64,000 bases of DNA from Tenrec ecaudatus (GCF_050624435.1 NC_134540.1:100593739-100657738); one strand, 5' to 3'; positions 33,463 through 45,106 are shown, counted from the first letter of the stretch. The notes: generated by a model from the letters alone, not told the origin. Program-made: numbers and translations.

Positions 33463-34212
33463 GCACCTGGGGCCTTGCTTGTTTCTAACAAGCGGCCATC
33501 TAAGTGAGATGTCAACTAAGTACACCTGGAAGAAGCACACCAACATCAGCGACCAAAGAATTGTAAATCATATAATCCAAGGTGGAACGAGGGAAGTCTA
33601 TCAGAAACTAAAGTTTGAGAATATGGTTTGCAGAAGGCTACAGATGACAGTGGGAAGCCAAGATACATTTGTGGCAACCTCATAGGACATACGCCTCCAT
33701 TGATATCCCCCTATCGATTACAGAGCGGGTGGAGAAAAACGGTTACCTAACAGAGAGCATTGGAGAGAGGGCTACCGAAGATCAAAATGATCAACCTGAC
33801 TTGAACAGCTAAAACTCCGTCAGTTGATCCCCCCTCGGATGCATGTTAAGCCTGATCTGGTTTTATACATTTTCTGAATTTTGTGAGTTTTTTGTTTATT
33901 CATATTAGGGTTTATCTGAGGTGTGTTATGTCATTGGGGATAACCCTCTTATACTTGTGTTACATGTTTTTCAGTATAAGAAACCTAGGATTGATAAACC
34001 TATAGGGAGAGCAAGTAGAATAGGGGTTTCTACGGGTTATGATGATGGTGGGGTGGGGGTGTTGTTAAGGGAGTTGATGTCAAGGAGGTGATATCAAGGA
34101 GTTCAAGAAGGAAGACATATTTTGAAACTGATTGTGGGAGCAATTGTACAACAATGATTGATGTGATTGAACTATGAAATAATAGGACATATGTATTAAT
34201 TCTAAATAAAAT
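33463..34212 (+). mobile_element. L1 3'UTR, longer and older copy
   Basis: Contains AACAAGCGGCCATCTAAGTG and GGAAGAAGCACACCAACATC, which lie upstream of the portions found in most copies here. It then has a GGTGGGGTGGGGG tract, TTGAAACTGATTGTGGGAGC and a final CTAAATAAAATGG. It is more diverged than the 11438 copy, so it belongs to an older subfamily. Confidence 0.65.
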
Positions 34213-34227
34213 GGTTTTTAAAATAAC

Positions 34228-34462
34228 GAGGTCTTGTGAAGTAGATTTGACCAATGAAATATATTTTTTGATCTCTTGACTGCTGAATCTGTTAGCATTG
34301 ATAGTGGATCCAAACAAAAGGAATCCTTGAGGAACTTCAATCTTTTCTCCATCTATTATGATGTTACCTATCAATTCAGTTTTGAAATTTTAGATTTTAT
34401 TTACACTGAGTTGTAATCCATATTGATGGCTGAAATCTTTGATCTTCATTGGCATAAAGAAA
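34228..34462 (-). mobile_element. RTE LINE fragment
   Basis: Minus-strand RTE segment downstream of the RT box: GATCTCTTGACTGCTGAATC, GTGGATCCAAACAAAAGG and TTTTCTCCATCTATTATGAT. The same region appears at 38800-38940 and 51210-51330. Confidence 0.8.
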
Positions 34463-34689
34463 ACATGGGATATCTGAATTGAAAATATACTACCACTCTA
34501 TTTTCTGATCAGTACACTGAAAGAATCTGATAGTTTACACAATCATTCTCAGAACCAACATTTGAAAGTTAGGCAGAGGCATATCTATGAAAAAACTAGC
34601 ATCAATGGGAAGCACACATTAGGTGCCTGTCCAAACATCTAACAGTCATCTTTAAGATAATTTTAACATGATATCGGCATACTTAGTAA

Positions 34690-35350
34690 CTGGCAGTTTG
34701 ATTACATAGGACCACTTCCATCATGGAGGGAACAGCGTTTTGTTCTTACTGGAATAGACACCTACTCTGGATATGGATTTGCCTTCCTTGCACGCGATGC
34801 TTCTGTCAAAACTACCATTCGTGGACTTACAGAATGCCTCATCCACTGAGATGTCATCCCACATAGCATTGCTTCAGATCAGGGAACTCACTTCACAGCA
34901 AATGCAGTGTGGCAGTAGGCCCATGCCCATGGAATCCACTGGTCTCATCATGTTCCTCATCATCCTGAAACTGCTGGCTGGATGGAATGAGCTCCTAAAG
35001 ACACAATTATGGCACCAACTGGGTGGCAACAACTTGCGGGGCTGGGGCAATGTTCTCCAGGAAGCTGTATACGCTCTAAACCAGCGGCCAATACATGGTG
35101 CTGTGTCTCTAATAGCCAGAATTCATGGGTCCAGGAACCAAGGGGTGGAAGCTGGAGTGGCACCACTCACTGTTACTCCTAGTGATCCACTTGCAGCATT
35201 TTTGCTTCCTGCCCAGAAACCCTGTGTTCCTCAGACCTGGAGGTCCTGGTCCCAAAGGAAGGAACTCTCCCACCTGGAAACAGCACGGATTCCACTGAAC
35301 TGGCAGCTGAGAATGCTCCCTGGCCACTTTGAGTTGCTCATGCCTTAGGA
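34690..35350 (+). pseudogene. ERVL integrase and dUTPase-like region, broken
   Basis: Integrase joins viral DNA to host DNA using a D,D-35-E triad. The catalytic-core start is visible near 34690 (WQFDYIGPLP, then GIDTYSGYGFAF with the first Asp) and the second Asp in IASDQGTHFT near 34875. Stops occur just before the second Asp region and after it, and the segment around the expected Glu is frameshifted near 34975. A 191-codon open frame (34773-35348) crosses from a shifted frame into IHGSRNQGVEAGVAPLTVTP, the dUTPase-like part typical of ERVL pol ends. Class assignment rests on this order of domains. Confidence 0.7.
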
Positions 35351-35482
35351 TCAACAGGTCAGGAAGGGTGTCACTGTAATGAGTGGTGTGATTCTTCCAG
35401 GAATCGTCAAGGAGAAATTGGACTGGTGCTTCCTAATGTAGGTAAAGAAGAAAATGTCTGGAATCCAGGAGATCCCATAGGC

Positions 35483-35673
35483 CACTGGTTTTCAAACTTC
35501 CTAATGCTGCAACCCTTTAATATAGTCCCTTATGTTGTGGTGACACCTCAACCATAAAATTTTTTGTTGCTATTTCATAACTGTAAGTTTGCTACTGTTA
35601 TATATTGGGTGACCCCTGCAAAAGGACTGTTCCACCCCCGAAGGGGTTGCAACCCATAGGTTGAGAACTGCTG
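35483..35673 (+). mobile_element. SPIN-like non-autonomous hAT transposon
   Basis: A 191-bp element with inverted ends CACTGGTTTTCAA and TTGAGAACTGCTG and a perfect 8-bp target duplication CCATAGGC (35475-35482 and 35674-35681), as hAT transposases make. The interior (ACCCTTTAATATAGTCCCTT, GGTGACACCTCAACCATAAA, CCCCGAAGGGGTTGCAACCC) matches what I know of SPIN-type non-autonomous hATs, described as horizontally transferred into tenrec, bats, murine rodents, bushbaby and others. It encodes no protein. Confidence 0.88.
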
Positions 35674-36056
35674 CCATAGGCTGTCGCCTAGTCCTACCAT
35701 GCCCTGTGATTAAAGTACATGTAAACTACAGCAACCCAATCCTGACAGGACAGCTAATGACCCAGACCCCTTAGGAATGAAGGTCTGGCCCACCCCATCG
35801 GGCAAACAACTATGAGTAGCTGAAGGTAATACAGAAAGAGTAGTAGAAGAAAGTCATTCTACCTATCAGTTATAACCACATAATCAATTGCAAAAGCAAG
35901 GTGTGTGATTGTCAGTTTATTTTCTTTATATGTGCATATTGATTATCTTTCCTTTGTTCATGTATGATGTTAGGCATAAGTGTGATTTCATTAATGTCTA
36001 GAAATTGTATATAATTAAAGAATTGTGCACAGGTGCTAAGTTGGCAAGGGGTGGAG

Positions 36057-36695
36057 TATAGTAGTTGGTATATTGTGCCAACCTGGCCATAGAAGCATGT
36101 GGGATTAATACATTCAAAATTTGATTGGAGGGCAAAGAGATAAATGGCTTGGCAAGTCCCGCTCCTCTCTCTTTTGCTCTCTGGTGAGCAGATGAGCAAT
36201 GTGGCTGCTTTAGCTAGTTCTCTGACTCAACTTGTGAGCTATACTAACTGTGGGACTTCCAACCCATGGATCGTGTCACTAGAGCTTGAGGGTCCTTCAA
36301 GACCAGCTTCGCCACGCTGCCGGTGTGTACATCGCTTGAGCTTGAGGCTGTCAGATCCTGTCATCTGGCATTGCTTGAGTTTGATAGCCCATCTGGCCTG
36401 CTTCACTAAGTTCCTGAGCTGCTGACTGCTGGTGACCCACCCTGCTGTTTGCTGCCTGTGGCCCGACTGCCTGCATTGCTCTAGGGATGACTCAGATATA
36501 TGCTTCCTTGACCTTGGACCCAGCAGCCCTTGTAAGTTGAAGGACTTCCAGTATATTAACTGTTCCACGGAAGTGACTTGAACTGAGCCCCTTGTACTGC
36601 TGTGTGGACTAATGAGCTGTTACAGTCCATTGTGCTGTGTATATACAAAATCAGAAGTGTCCTGGTTTTATTCTCTAGAGAAGCCTATCTAACAC
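36057..36695 (+). mobile_element. ERVL 3' LTR
   Basis: An LTR of about 640 bp following the pol remnant: starts TATAGTAGTTGGTATATTGT and ends AGAGAAGCCTATCTAACACA. Its termini resemble the shorter LTR family at 29141 but the middle differs. The start was placed by similarity and is approximate. Confidence 0.6.
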
Positions 36696-36741
36696 AGGGT
36701 GTCTGTCCAAACATCTGACAGCCATTTTTAAGATAATTTTA

Positions 36742-37875
36742 CACCATAGTAGCAATTCAAAAAACAAGTCAAGCTAACATATTTTGGCAGTACATAAAGA
36801 TTCTGCTTGTACCTTCCTTGCTCTGACTGATAAACATTTTGTCTCTCATGTGCTCAAACTCATTTCTACTGTTATTTTCGGTTCAATTTCTTCTCTATTT
36901 ATACTCAACGAGGCAATATCACATAGTCTTGACCTATGAAGATTGTCAAATACAAAAGCATTCGTTTTAACTTGCAGAATGATCTCTCACAGCTTAATAG
37001 AAATTCCAATGGTTGTAGAAACTGCTTAGTGGGTAATATAAATGCAAATGGTGACCAGGCATGTACCATACTTGCTATATCTCTCAGATACATCTCTGAA
37101 GTTAGATCCATTCTTCACTCCAAGTATAACAGTTTCCAGACTTCATCCTCTGGCTCCTTGTCTCAATGGGTGTCTAGGAATGGCTGAGTGCTCCCTTCCT
37201 GAAAGTTTCCGACAGCCCCTCTAGTCTCTCTCATGTTGTTGGTGCCATTATTTCTCTGAAGTCCCCTGTATTCAGTCCTCTTCCTCTCCTGCTGCAGTTT
37301 TATCTACTTGTTGAAAAGAATGATCAGGGCTCAGTCAGTGGAAAATCGCCGTTTACATACAGTAACTCACTTATTTGACACATCACCAGGAAAGCCAACC
37401 AATAGAAAGGAGAGTAGGTTTGGTCAAGTATAGGGCCAATGAACAGAAAAACAAACCCTACTGTGGTGGATGCACCCAAAGGTCACCATAAATTTAGACA
37501 TATTAATAATCGTAGAGATGACAAAGAACCAGGCAACCTTTTATTCTGTTATGCATAAGCTCACTATGAATCAGAGGAGACACCATGACAACTAATAGCA
37601 AAAACAAAGCAGAAAATAAAAAGGAATTGGGGCCAGAGGTAAAGCAGCACCACTTGGGGGACAGTGCCAAGCCCACGCGAGAGAGTCAAGTGCACGGCCA
37701 GGAAAGAGGGGCTAGAAAACTCAGAAACAAGAACCTGTCTAAAAAATGGAGTAAAAGTGTGCTTCCAAAAATGGGGGCTGTAAAATCCTATCTATATCAC
37801 CCTTAACATATTCTAGGCATACATTGCACAGATGAACTAAAACCTGCAGACAGCCTGTGATATCTTTTGTATGTT
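36742..37875. other. unassigned sequence
   Basis: About 1.1 kb with no gene or nameable repeat. Short frames of 60-83 codons overlap on both strands without motifs. Confidence 0.35.
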
Positions 37876-39250
37876 GTTGTAGTTGTTGTCAGGTGTCACT
37901 GAGAGAACTCCAACCCATGGGGACCCTAAGCAAAACAAAACAAAACATTGCATGGTTTGGTTCTTTCCTCACTGTTCTTTCCTCTTCTTGAGCCCCTCAA
38001 TACAGCATGATATCAATCCATCTCATTGAGGGCCTTCCTCTTCTTGGATGCCGCTCCACTTTACCAAGCAGAATGTCCTTCTCCAGGGACTGGTCTCTTA
38101 TGACAACATGTCCAAAGTACGTACAACAAAGTCCTGCCATCCTTGCCTTTATGGAACACTCTGGCCTAACTTTTTCCAATACAAATGAATTTGTCCTTTT
38201 TTCAGGCCTTGATAATTTAAATATTCTTCTCCAGCATCACGTTATGAAGGCATTGATTCTTTGACAGTCTTCCTTATTCAGTGTCCAATTATCACATATG
38301 CGATGCCATGGAGACTACCATGGCTTGGGTCAATTGCACTCCAGTTGTCAAAGTAACATCCTTTCTCTTCAATACTCTAAAGAGGTCTTATGCAGCAGAT
38401 TCACCCAACGTAATACATCTTTTTCACTTGTGATTGATGCTTCTATGAACACTGATTGTAGATTGAAGCAAGATAGGGTAACTGTCCCTGTGGGTTTCCA
38501 AGACTGCAATTCTTTACAGGAGTAGCAAGTCTCATCTTTCTCCTGTGGAATGGCTGGTGGTTTTGAACTATTGATGTTAGGGATAGTAGTGAAATTCATT
38601 ATGCACTACACCACCAGGGATCCCATACGGCTTGCAATATTCTTCCACAAAACCATAATTGAAATGCATTCATTCTTCAGTAGTCTTTCTTATTCATTGT
38701 TCAACTTTCTCATGCTTCCAGGGCAGCTAAAAATACCATAGCTTGAGCCAGGTGACATCCTTGTACTTCAAGTATTTTAAAAGGTCTGGTCAGCAGGTTT
38801 GACCAATACAATATATATGTCTTTTGATTTCTTGACTACTGCTTCTATGAGCATTTATTTTGGATACAAGCAAGATCAATGAAATCCTTGGCAACCTCAA
38901 TATTTTCTCCATTTAGCAGGAGATTGTTCATTTGTGAGGATTTTTGTTTTCTGTATCACATTGGGTTGCGATTCACAGGGAAGGCTACAAACTTCGATTT
39001 TGAGTAACACGTGTTTCATGTTTTCCTTGTTTCCTGTAAGTGAGGTAATATTATCTACTCATTACAGGTTGTTAATGAGCCCTTGTCCAAAGCTGATGTC
39101 ATGACCTTCTTCATATAGTACAATTTCTTGGAGTAATTGCTCAGCATAAACATTGAATAAATATTGTAAAAAGAGACAACCCTGACACACAGCTTTCCTC
39201 AATTTAAACCATGCAATACTCATTTTTTCTGTTCAATTCATGGAACAAGC
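37876..39250 (-). mobile_element. RTE LINE, 3' half, two overlapping pieces
   Basis: Minus-strand RTE from its tail (TTGTTGTCAGGTGTCACTGA near 37877) through CTCCAGGGACTGGTCTCTTA (38075). After an AfroSINE it runs again from 38627 (CTTGCAATATTCTTCCACAA) to the RT region near 39240. The block around 38250-38400 is repeated in diverged form at 38655-38790, so two RTE insertions overlap. Minus-strand frames of 60-76 codons are fragments of the RTE C-terminal region. Confidence 0.85.
38476..38626 (-). mobile_element. AfroSINE inside RTE
   Basis: GTGGGTTTCCAAGACTGCAA, then GGCTGGTGGTTTTGAACTAT and the head side CACTACACCACCAGGGATCC. Nested between two RTE pieces. The tail part is truncated. Confidence 0.75.
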
Positions 39251-40047
39251 AAGGAGATGCTTCAAATGACTAGGTTTAAGTGTAGGTATTTAGTGAAAGG
39301 ATAAGTAAGCGATCTGAAATGATAGTTACATTTCTACCTTACCACAAACTCTCTGTCGCTTACTGAATGTTCCTCAACTACTTCATATATTAAAGAAATA
39401 GAAAACATAAAAAAGAGAGCATTTGGTGTAGGAATCATAGGTAAAAGTTTCCTCATGAATGATGGTGGAGGTATGCCCTGGCTAGATGGAAAGCAGAAAG
39501 CAGAGCTTTCACAAATCAAGAAAGCCGATGGGTTCCAGAAGAAAGAGAATCAACAACAGGCACAAGGAAACTCGTGAAAATGTGAATGGTCCATTCCTGG
39601 CCTTCCCATGTGAGAGATCACCAAGTGCATAATAAAGCAGTTACGGGAACAATAGATTTCTCTCTGATATCTATATATCTGCTCCACGTGTCTCTATCAT
39701 ATGTTCTAAAAGGGCTGATGGGTAAAGGAAAGATCATTGTAGGAACAACATCATTCAGCATTTATTTTCAATTATTGTTGCTGTTTATGTAAACTGAACT
39801 GAGAAATCATTGTTTCTTATTCCAAAAGAGATTAGCATTACCCAAGTCACATTGAAAGAATTATATGATTTTCTAGTTTACACATTTAGAATTTATCTGT
39901 AAATATCAATGCAAACATTATGTTTAATAAGCGCTCATTATATGAGAAAACTATCATATACCACCGGTACCGTAAACTTGGTCATTTTTTCCCTGTGATT
40001 TCTTTATAGCTGTATGAAAGTGCACCAAGGATCCTACAAGTACTTTC
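39251..40047. other. unassigned sequence
   Basis: No gene or nameable repeat was seen. Confidence 0.35.
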
Positions 40048-40550
40048 TGTGGAGTTGCATAATCTCGTGTCAACTTGAGGATATTAAGAGTGAAGGGGTG
40101 GAGTCTAGTCTGTCAATCAGGTTGCACAGCCTGATGATGGCTTCCTGTGGGTATGGCCTTCTTATGAAGATCTCAGGAACTTCCTCTCTTTTTCCCTGGA
40201 GGCAGGTCACACTCTCTTTCTGTCTCTGCTTCAAGTACTTTGACAAGCCACTATGAGCCATGCTGATGGCAGCCAGAGGCCGAAATGCTTCCACCACATC
40301 TGGATCCACAAGACTCTCAACACACCGGGCTGTGCTCTTCCTGCATTCAGCATCATTGCATGTGTTGTGTATTTTTGAAGAGGAATTTATAGACTAGTAT
40401 TGAACATATGGGCTAATATCAGACATATGGGCTTGATCTGGAAAGAACTGGGATGTTTTCTTAATATATAATTACTCTTTGATATAAAGCTCCTACATAA
40501 AAATATGAGTGTCAATGAATTTGTTTCTCTTGTCTACCCAGTCTAACTCA
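40048..40550 (+). mobile_element. ERVL-type solo LTR, copy 2
   Basis: A 503-bp LTR: TGTGGAGTTGCATAATCTCG at the start and CCCAGTCTAACTCA at the end. Flanks CTTTC (40043-40047) and TTTTC (40551-40555) are a plausible 5-bp TSD with one change. Same family as 29141-29658. No internal sequence. Confidence 0.75.
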
Positions 40551-42289
40551 TTTTCCATTACATACTTAATACTATGATTTCTTCACACCCTCCCCCAAGT
40601 GAACATTCTTATTCTTGCTTATTATTAAAAGCTAACTGCTTACTTTCTGTTTGTTTTTATCGTCTAACTTTAGGCAAGTTAATAGTTTCCATTCAAAACA
40701 TATAATGTAATGTTTATTTGACAGAAGTTTAATGAAGAGTTTTACAAAGCATATGCTTCTCTATTATTAAATTCATGAGTTCTTGACCAACAAGTTATAT
40801 TATTCCGCCCCAAAAGAATGTTTCACATGAAGATTGAATAGACATATAAATGATGATTAGATTAATGTTCATCCTTGACCAAAGGTGACATTTCAGAATT
40901 CAAATCTGAAGCTGTCTTTGGTCTTAATACCACATAATTTTGTAGACTAGCTTTTCCTTACCTTTCAAACTGCAAAACGGAATGTTGGCACACAAAGGTC
41001 ACCTCGGCCAGCCAGTCTCTCAAGAAACATGGAGCAGTGACATTTGAATTCAACCTTATGTCTACAGAACTGCTCACTAGACTTACTTTCACAGACTTGA
41101 GGATGATGGATGCAGATTTCCATCCAAAAGGTTTGGCTGGGCCTCAGCAGTAATATAACCTTTCTTAAAGGTTATTTTCAACCACTTGCTAAAAATTCCT
41201 GGAGGTACAAAAGTGACGTGCCCTTTAGTAAAATGAATACAATAATATCCCTACAATTGATACCACTGAAGTCAAGTTTGGCCGGTTGCCCAAGTGAGAA
41301 CCTACCCTTTAAGTGCCAGAGGTTGTCTCATTTTGTCCCAGAACCTTGACTAGGGGCATAAACTAAAGATTACCAAGAACTCAAGCATAATTCTAATTAT
41401 TTTTTTAAAAAGAAGAAAAGAAAGAAACCTCTTAGGTAATTCTTGAAAATGTTCCATTATGCTGTCAATTAACTCTGATGTTGTTTTTCTAAAGTCAAAA
41501 TAAAATATAATGGAACAAATTTATTCATTAGGAATCTCATTGACTCAGCATAGGATAATATAACAGTTAAACAATGTTTGACTTAATTTTCAAAATATTT
41601 TAACATGATCTTTTTTGTCTGAGAGATAAAATAGAATTATGAAGCAAAATAATCATCACGTTAACTGGACCTAAAGAATTAGTTGTTCTCCATTTCAGAT
41701 AATAACCTCAAACTATTTGCTAAATAAGACTCCATGAACTTTACAGTTCATTAATGATTGTTTCATTAAAAATAAAATGTTGAAAAAATATAATTAATCT
41801 TCTGGCTCACAAAGTTTTGGTAATACTGATTTAATTCTGATAGCATCAAAACCAATAAATTTCCCCTGCTAATTTATAAGTGAAGATGTATTATTTCAGG
41901 GTTCCCCAGTTTTTCAAGTGACAAGCACAATTAGCAATGCCATGCTGACGACTCATGGTGCAATGGCATGTTTTTGGTTTGGGTGAATAGATTGCACTGA
42001 TGATAGCCTACTTCTGTGTCTCTGTTCACTTGAAACATGGACGCTAGGATGATAGACAATCCCAGAGCATCTGCAAGATACATGAGTAGTTTTTATAAAT
42101 GACATTATTCTTTACTGAGATTTAAACAATGTTTCTGTCCAAAGCTCATTTAATTTTTGTTTAATATGTCTACCAAAAGAAATAAATGAGAACATTTTGG
42201 ACTCCTCATTCTGCTGTAGAAGAAATACCATTACCCAGGTCATAGTATCTTCAATTGCCTGTGTGCATCTGAAAGTGGGGCGCTTAATG
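40551..42289. other. AT-rich unassigned sequence
   Basis: About 1.7 kb with no gene or repeat that I can name. Confidence 0.35.
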
Positions 42290-42672
42290 AAGCAGGCAGA
42301 AGAATCGATGCATTTCAATTGGGGTGCTGGCAAAGAGTATTAAAAATTCCATGAGCAGGCAACAGAACAAACAAATCTGTCTTGGGAGTAGTAGGACCAG
42401 AATGTTCCTTAGAGGCAAGGATGGTGAGACTATATCTTAAATACTTCGGAGATGTTGTCAGGAGAGACCAGTCCCTGGAGAAGAACCTAATGCTGACTAA
42501 AGTAGAAGGCTAGTGACATAGAGGAAGGCCCTCAACTACATGGACTGACACAGTGACTGTAACAATGGCTCAAACACGGAACCATGGTGGGGATGGGGCA
42601 CGGCTGGGCAGTGGTTCATTCTGTTGTGTATAGGGTCCCTATGGGTCGGAACTAACTCAATGGTAACTAACA
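42290..42672 (+). mobile_element. RTE LINE 3' end
   Basis: Begins in the C-terminal coding region (AGAATCGATGCATTTCAATT, GGGGTGCTGGCAAAGAGTAT), then GGAGAGACCAGTCCCTGGAG, and ends GGGTCGGAACTAACTCAATG with TAACAAATGACC. Confidence 0.85.
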
Positions 42673-43230
42673 AATGACCACAGAAACACCACACATGGAT
42701 GGCATTTAAAAATTATGAATCTGTTTTCTCCTAGGTTTTGAGGCTAGAAATCTCAGAAGATGCACGTGGATAAGAGATTGGTTGCTAACCAAGAAACAGG
42801 TAGTTCAAGTGTATCCAGAATAAAGGTCTGGTGGTCTAGTTGCAAAGCCATCGCACGACTGTTCCACCTTGACACATAGGAGGCAAACAGAAGCAGAATG
42901 GATTTAGGAACAATTTGGTTACTTTGTCATTGGAGACCCAAACGAGGGTCTCAGTGGATCACTTACTGGATGGGAGTCCAGGGTGTCCCATAGTCCCTTG
43001 GTTTGTAGATAGTTCTCACGTGCCATCGGACTTTGCCCATTAATATTTGTCTACGTCTCCATTCTGCTATTTTTATAACTGAAAATGGACTGGTTTTAGA
43101 ATCCTCCCTACATTAGCATGACTTCAATGGACTGATTTATTACTTTATATTGTTTTAGATTACCTCCACAGGTAGAGGGAGGGGATTCCTACACATGTTT
43201 TGGGGAATACACTTCAATCCATAAAACTTT
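42673..43230. mobile_element. older interspersed repeat, second copy
   Basis: AGAAACACCACACATGGATG with GAGGCTAGAAATCTCAG at the left, and ACACTTCAATCCATAAAAC at the right, match the outer parts of the repeat at 10024-11046. A short AfroSINE-like piece (GATTGGTTGCTAACCAAGAA) lies at about 42775-42860. Confidence 0.45.
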
Positions 43231-43321
43231 CCTATTTTCCTCCTTTTCTTAATTATTTCATGTTGTCTTATAGTTTTCAAAGTGGAGATGAGTTTTTCAA
43301 GCAATTTCATTAATGTGTCAT

Positions 43322-43756
43322 TATGTTGCTGCTAGGGTCCACGAAGCTCTCTCTGACTCGTAGAGACCTTCTGCACAACAGCATGAAACACTGCACGGTC
43401 CTGTGCCAGCTTCACAATTGTTCTCATGCCCGAGTCATTGAGGCAGCCACTGTGCCAATCCATGTCATTGAGAGCCTTCCTCTTTTTTTGCCACCCTTCC
43501 CCTTTAGCAAACATGGTGTCCTTCTGCAGGGACTGGTCTCTCATGAAAATATGTAAGATGTTTAAAATATGTAAGATGAAGTCCTGCCCTCCTTGCCTCT
43601 CAAGAGCACTCTAGCCTTACTCCTTCCAAGACAGACTGACTTGTCCTTTTACCGGTCCATATTTCAATATGCTTCTCCCACACCACAATTCAACTGCATT
43701 GATTCTTCTGTAGTCTTCCTGATTCAATGTACAGCTTTCGCATGCATATAATGCTA
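43322..43756 (-). mobile_element. RTE LINE 3' end
   Basis: Minus-strand tail (TTGCTGCTAGGGTCCACGAA), then TTGTTCTCATGCCCGAGTCA, GCAGGGACTGGTCTCTCATG and the end near TTTCGCATGCATATAATGCT. It faces a plus-strand copy at 43945-44312. Confidence 0.85.
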
Positions 43757-43774
43757 CAGGGAATATAATTAGTG

Positions 43775-43918
43775 GCTCAAACTCACTGCCATCAAGTCAA
43801 TGCTGACTCAGTGATCCCCTGTGGGTTTCTGAGAAGGTAACTGTTTAGAAAGCCCAGTCTTTCCCTCCTGGAGCTGTAATTTTGAACTGCCTACTCTCTC
43901 TCTATAAAGTGCCCTGCT
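43775..43918 (-). mobile_element. AfroSINE
   Basis: Tail side CAAACTCACTGCCATCAAGT with GTCAATGCTGACTCAG, then CCCTGTGGGTTTCTGAGAAG and TTTTGAACTGCCTACTC. Head degraded. It lies in the loop between two inverted RTE ends. Confidence 0.7.
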
Positions 43919-43944
43919 TTGAGATACTTAGCATTCATTGAATA

Positions 43945-44312
43945 AGTAAAACTGAAGAAGAATCAATGTATTTAAATTATGTGGTAGAAGAGAATATGAA
44001 AGCACCATGGACTTTGAGAAAATCAAACAAATCTGTCTTGGGAGACATACAGCCAGAATTCTTCTTAGGATCGGGTGTGGCAAGACTTCGTCTCTTTTAC
44101 GTTGGACAGGAGAGACTGGTCCCTGGAAAAGGATATCAAGCTTGGTAAAGGAGAGGGTCTGGAAGAGAAGACCCATCGAGAGACGGACTGACACATGGCG
44201 ACAACAATGAGCTCAAGCATAGCAACAATTATGAGAACGGCACAGGACTAGGCAGTTGACCATAAAGTCACTGTAAGTCCAAACTGACATGAGACTACCT
44301 AACAACACAGAC
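43945..44312 (+). mobile_element. RTE LINE 3' end
   Basis: Starts AAACTGAAGAAGAATCAATG, then CACCATGGACTTTGAGAAAA, GGAGAGACTGGTCCCTGGAA and CGAGAGACGGACTGACACAT, and ends CTACCTAACAACACAGACAA. Open frames of about 60 codons here are the RTE C-terminal region. Confidence 0.85.
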
Positions 44313-45060
44313 AACAGGAATACATTGATGTGCTTTTTTAATGTAAATTAATTTAATATTGTTGTCTGTGACAACTAGTTTAGGGTTCGCCTGGGGAAAA
44401 TTGGTATGTAAAATTCTTATTGTCTGAGACCTTAATTAACATTTTATTTTCAAAATCAGTGTTTCAAACTTAATTGATCATAACAGTTTCTAAAAGGAAA
44501 ACATATATGAAGAAGGGTGCTCATCATTGGCTGTTTATGTCATTTTGCTGTCTCGTTCTTTAGATTAATGAATGTAAACTATTCAATAGAAAAGGGTAAC
44601 TCAATTAATATAGTAGCTAACATGTGTTTGAACATTCAGAGATCCAATGTGAGTAATCTTACCATTCCATGTATTTTTGAAAATTATCAGAGCATATATT
44701 AATATATTAAACTCTTTCAGCATGTCTCTGTTATGACATCTCACTGGGAATTCAGAAATATACTTCTGAAATGTTCATTGTGCACTTTCTGTGAGAATTC
44801 CAGGTGCACAACATGGCTGGAAGACCTACGTCTCCCGCACTACAAATTGTTAATTTCTAAATGTACAGAGACTGGTTCTATCAGCTGTAAAAATGGTCAT
44901 TCTAAAGGACAAATGTTCCTACAAAGTAACACTTTCAGTAAACATATTTAAAGTGTTCTAATTAAGTGTTGTTGATTTTTATTTACAATAAATTTACATT
45001 TTTGTATATTGACATTTCCTCAGTTGGCCTTCAACAATATAGAATTAATGACAACTATGA
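44313..45060. other. AT-rich unassigned sequence
   Basis: No gene or repeat was recognised. Confidence 0.35.
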
Positions 45061-45106
45061 TGATGGACGGATGGATCAATCAATGGATGGTCGATGGATG
45101 GATGGC
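45061..45106. repeat. imperfect (GGAT)n tandem repeat
   Basis: Repeated GGATG/CAATGGATG units over about 46 bp, interrupted. Confidence 0.85.

Larger units (their letters stand above)
34684..36056 (+). mobile_element. ERVL-type endogenous retrovirus, 3' pol remnant
   Basis: The internal part of a class III ERV carrying the end of pol (integrase then a dUTPase-like region) followed by an untranslated stretch up to the 3' LTR at 36057. Gag, protease, RT and 5' LTR are absent. A SPIN-like hAT element sits inside at 35483-35673. Confidence 0.7.
34621..36741 (+). repeat. 45-bp imperfect direct repeat around the ERVL remnant
   Basis: Segment 34621-34664 (TGTCCAAACATCTAACAGTC ...) recurs at 36697-36741 (TGTCCAAACATCTGACAGCC ...) with about five substitutions. 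It brackets the ERVL remnant exactly. A retroviral TSD is 4-6 bp, so this needs another explanation. Confidence 0.75.

Noticed and set aside
34773..35348. 191-codon plus-strand frame that might be a captured host gene
   Set aside because: It follows ERVL integrase and dUTPase-like sequence across frameshifts and contains an altered catalytic region, so it is a retroviral pseudogene and not a domesticated gene.
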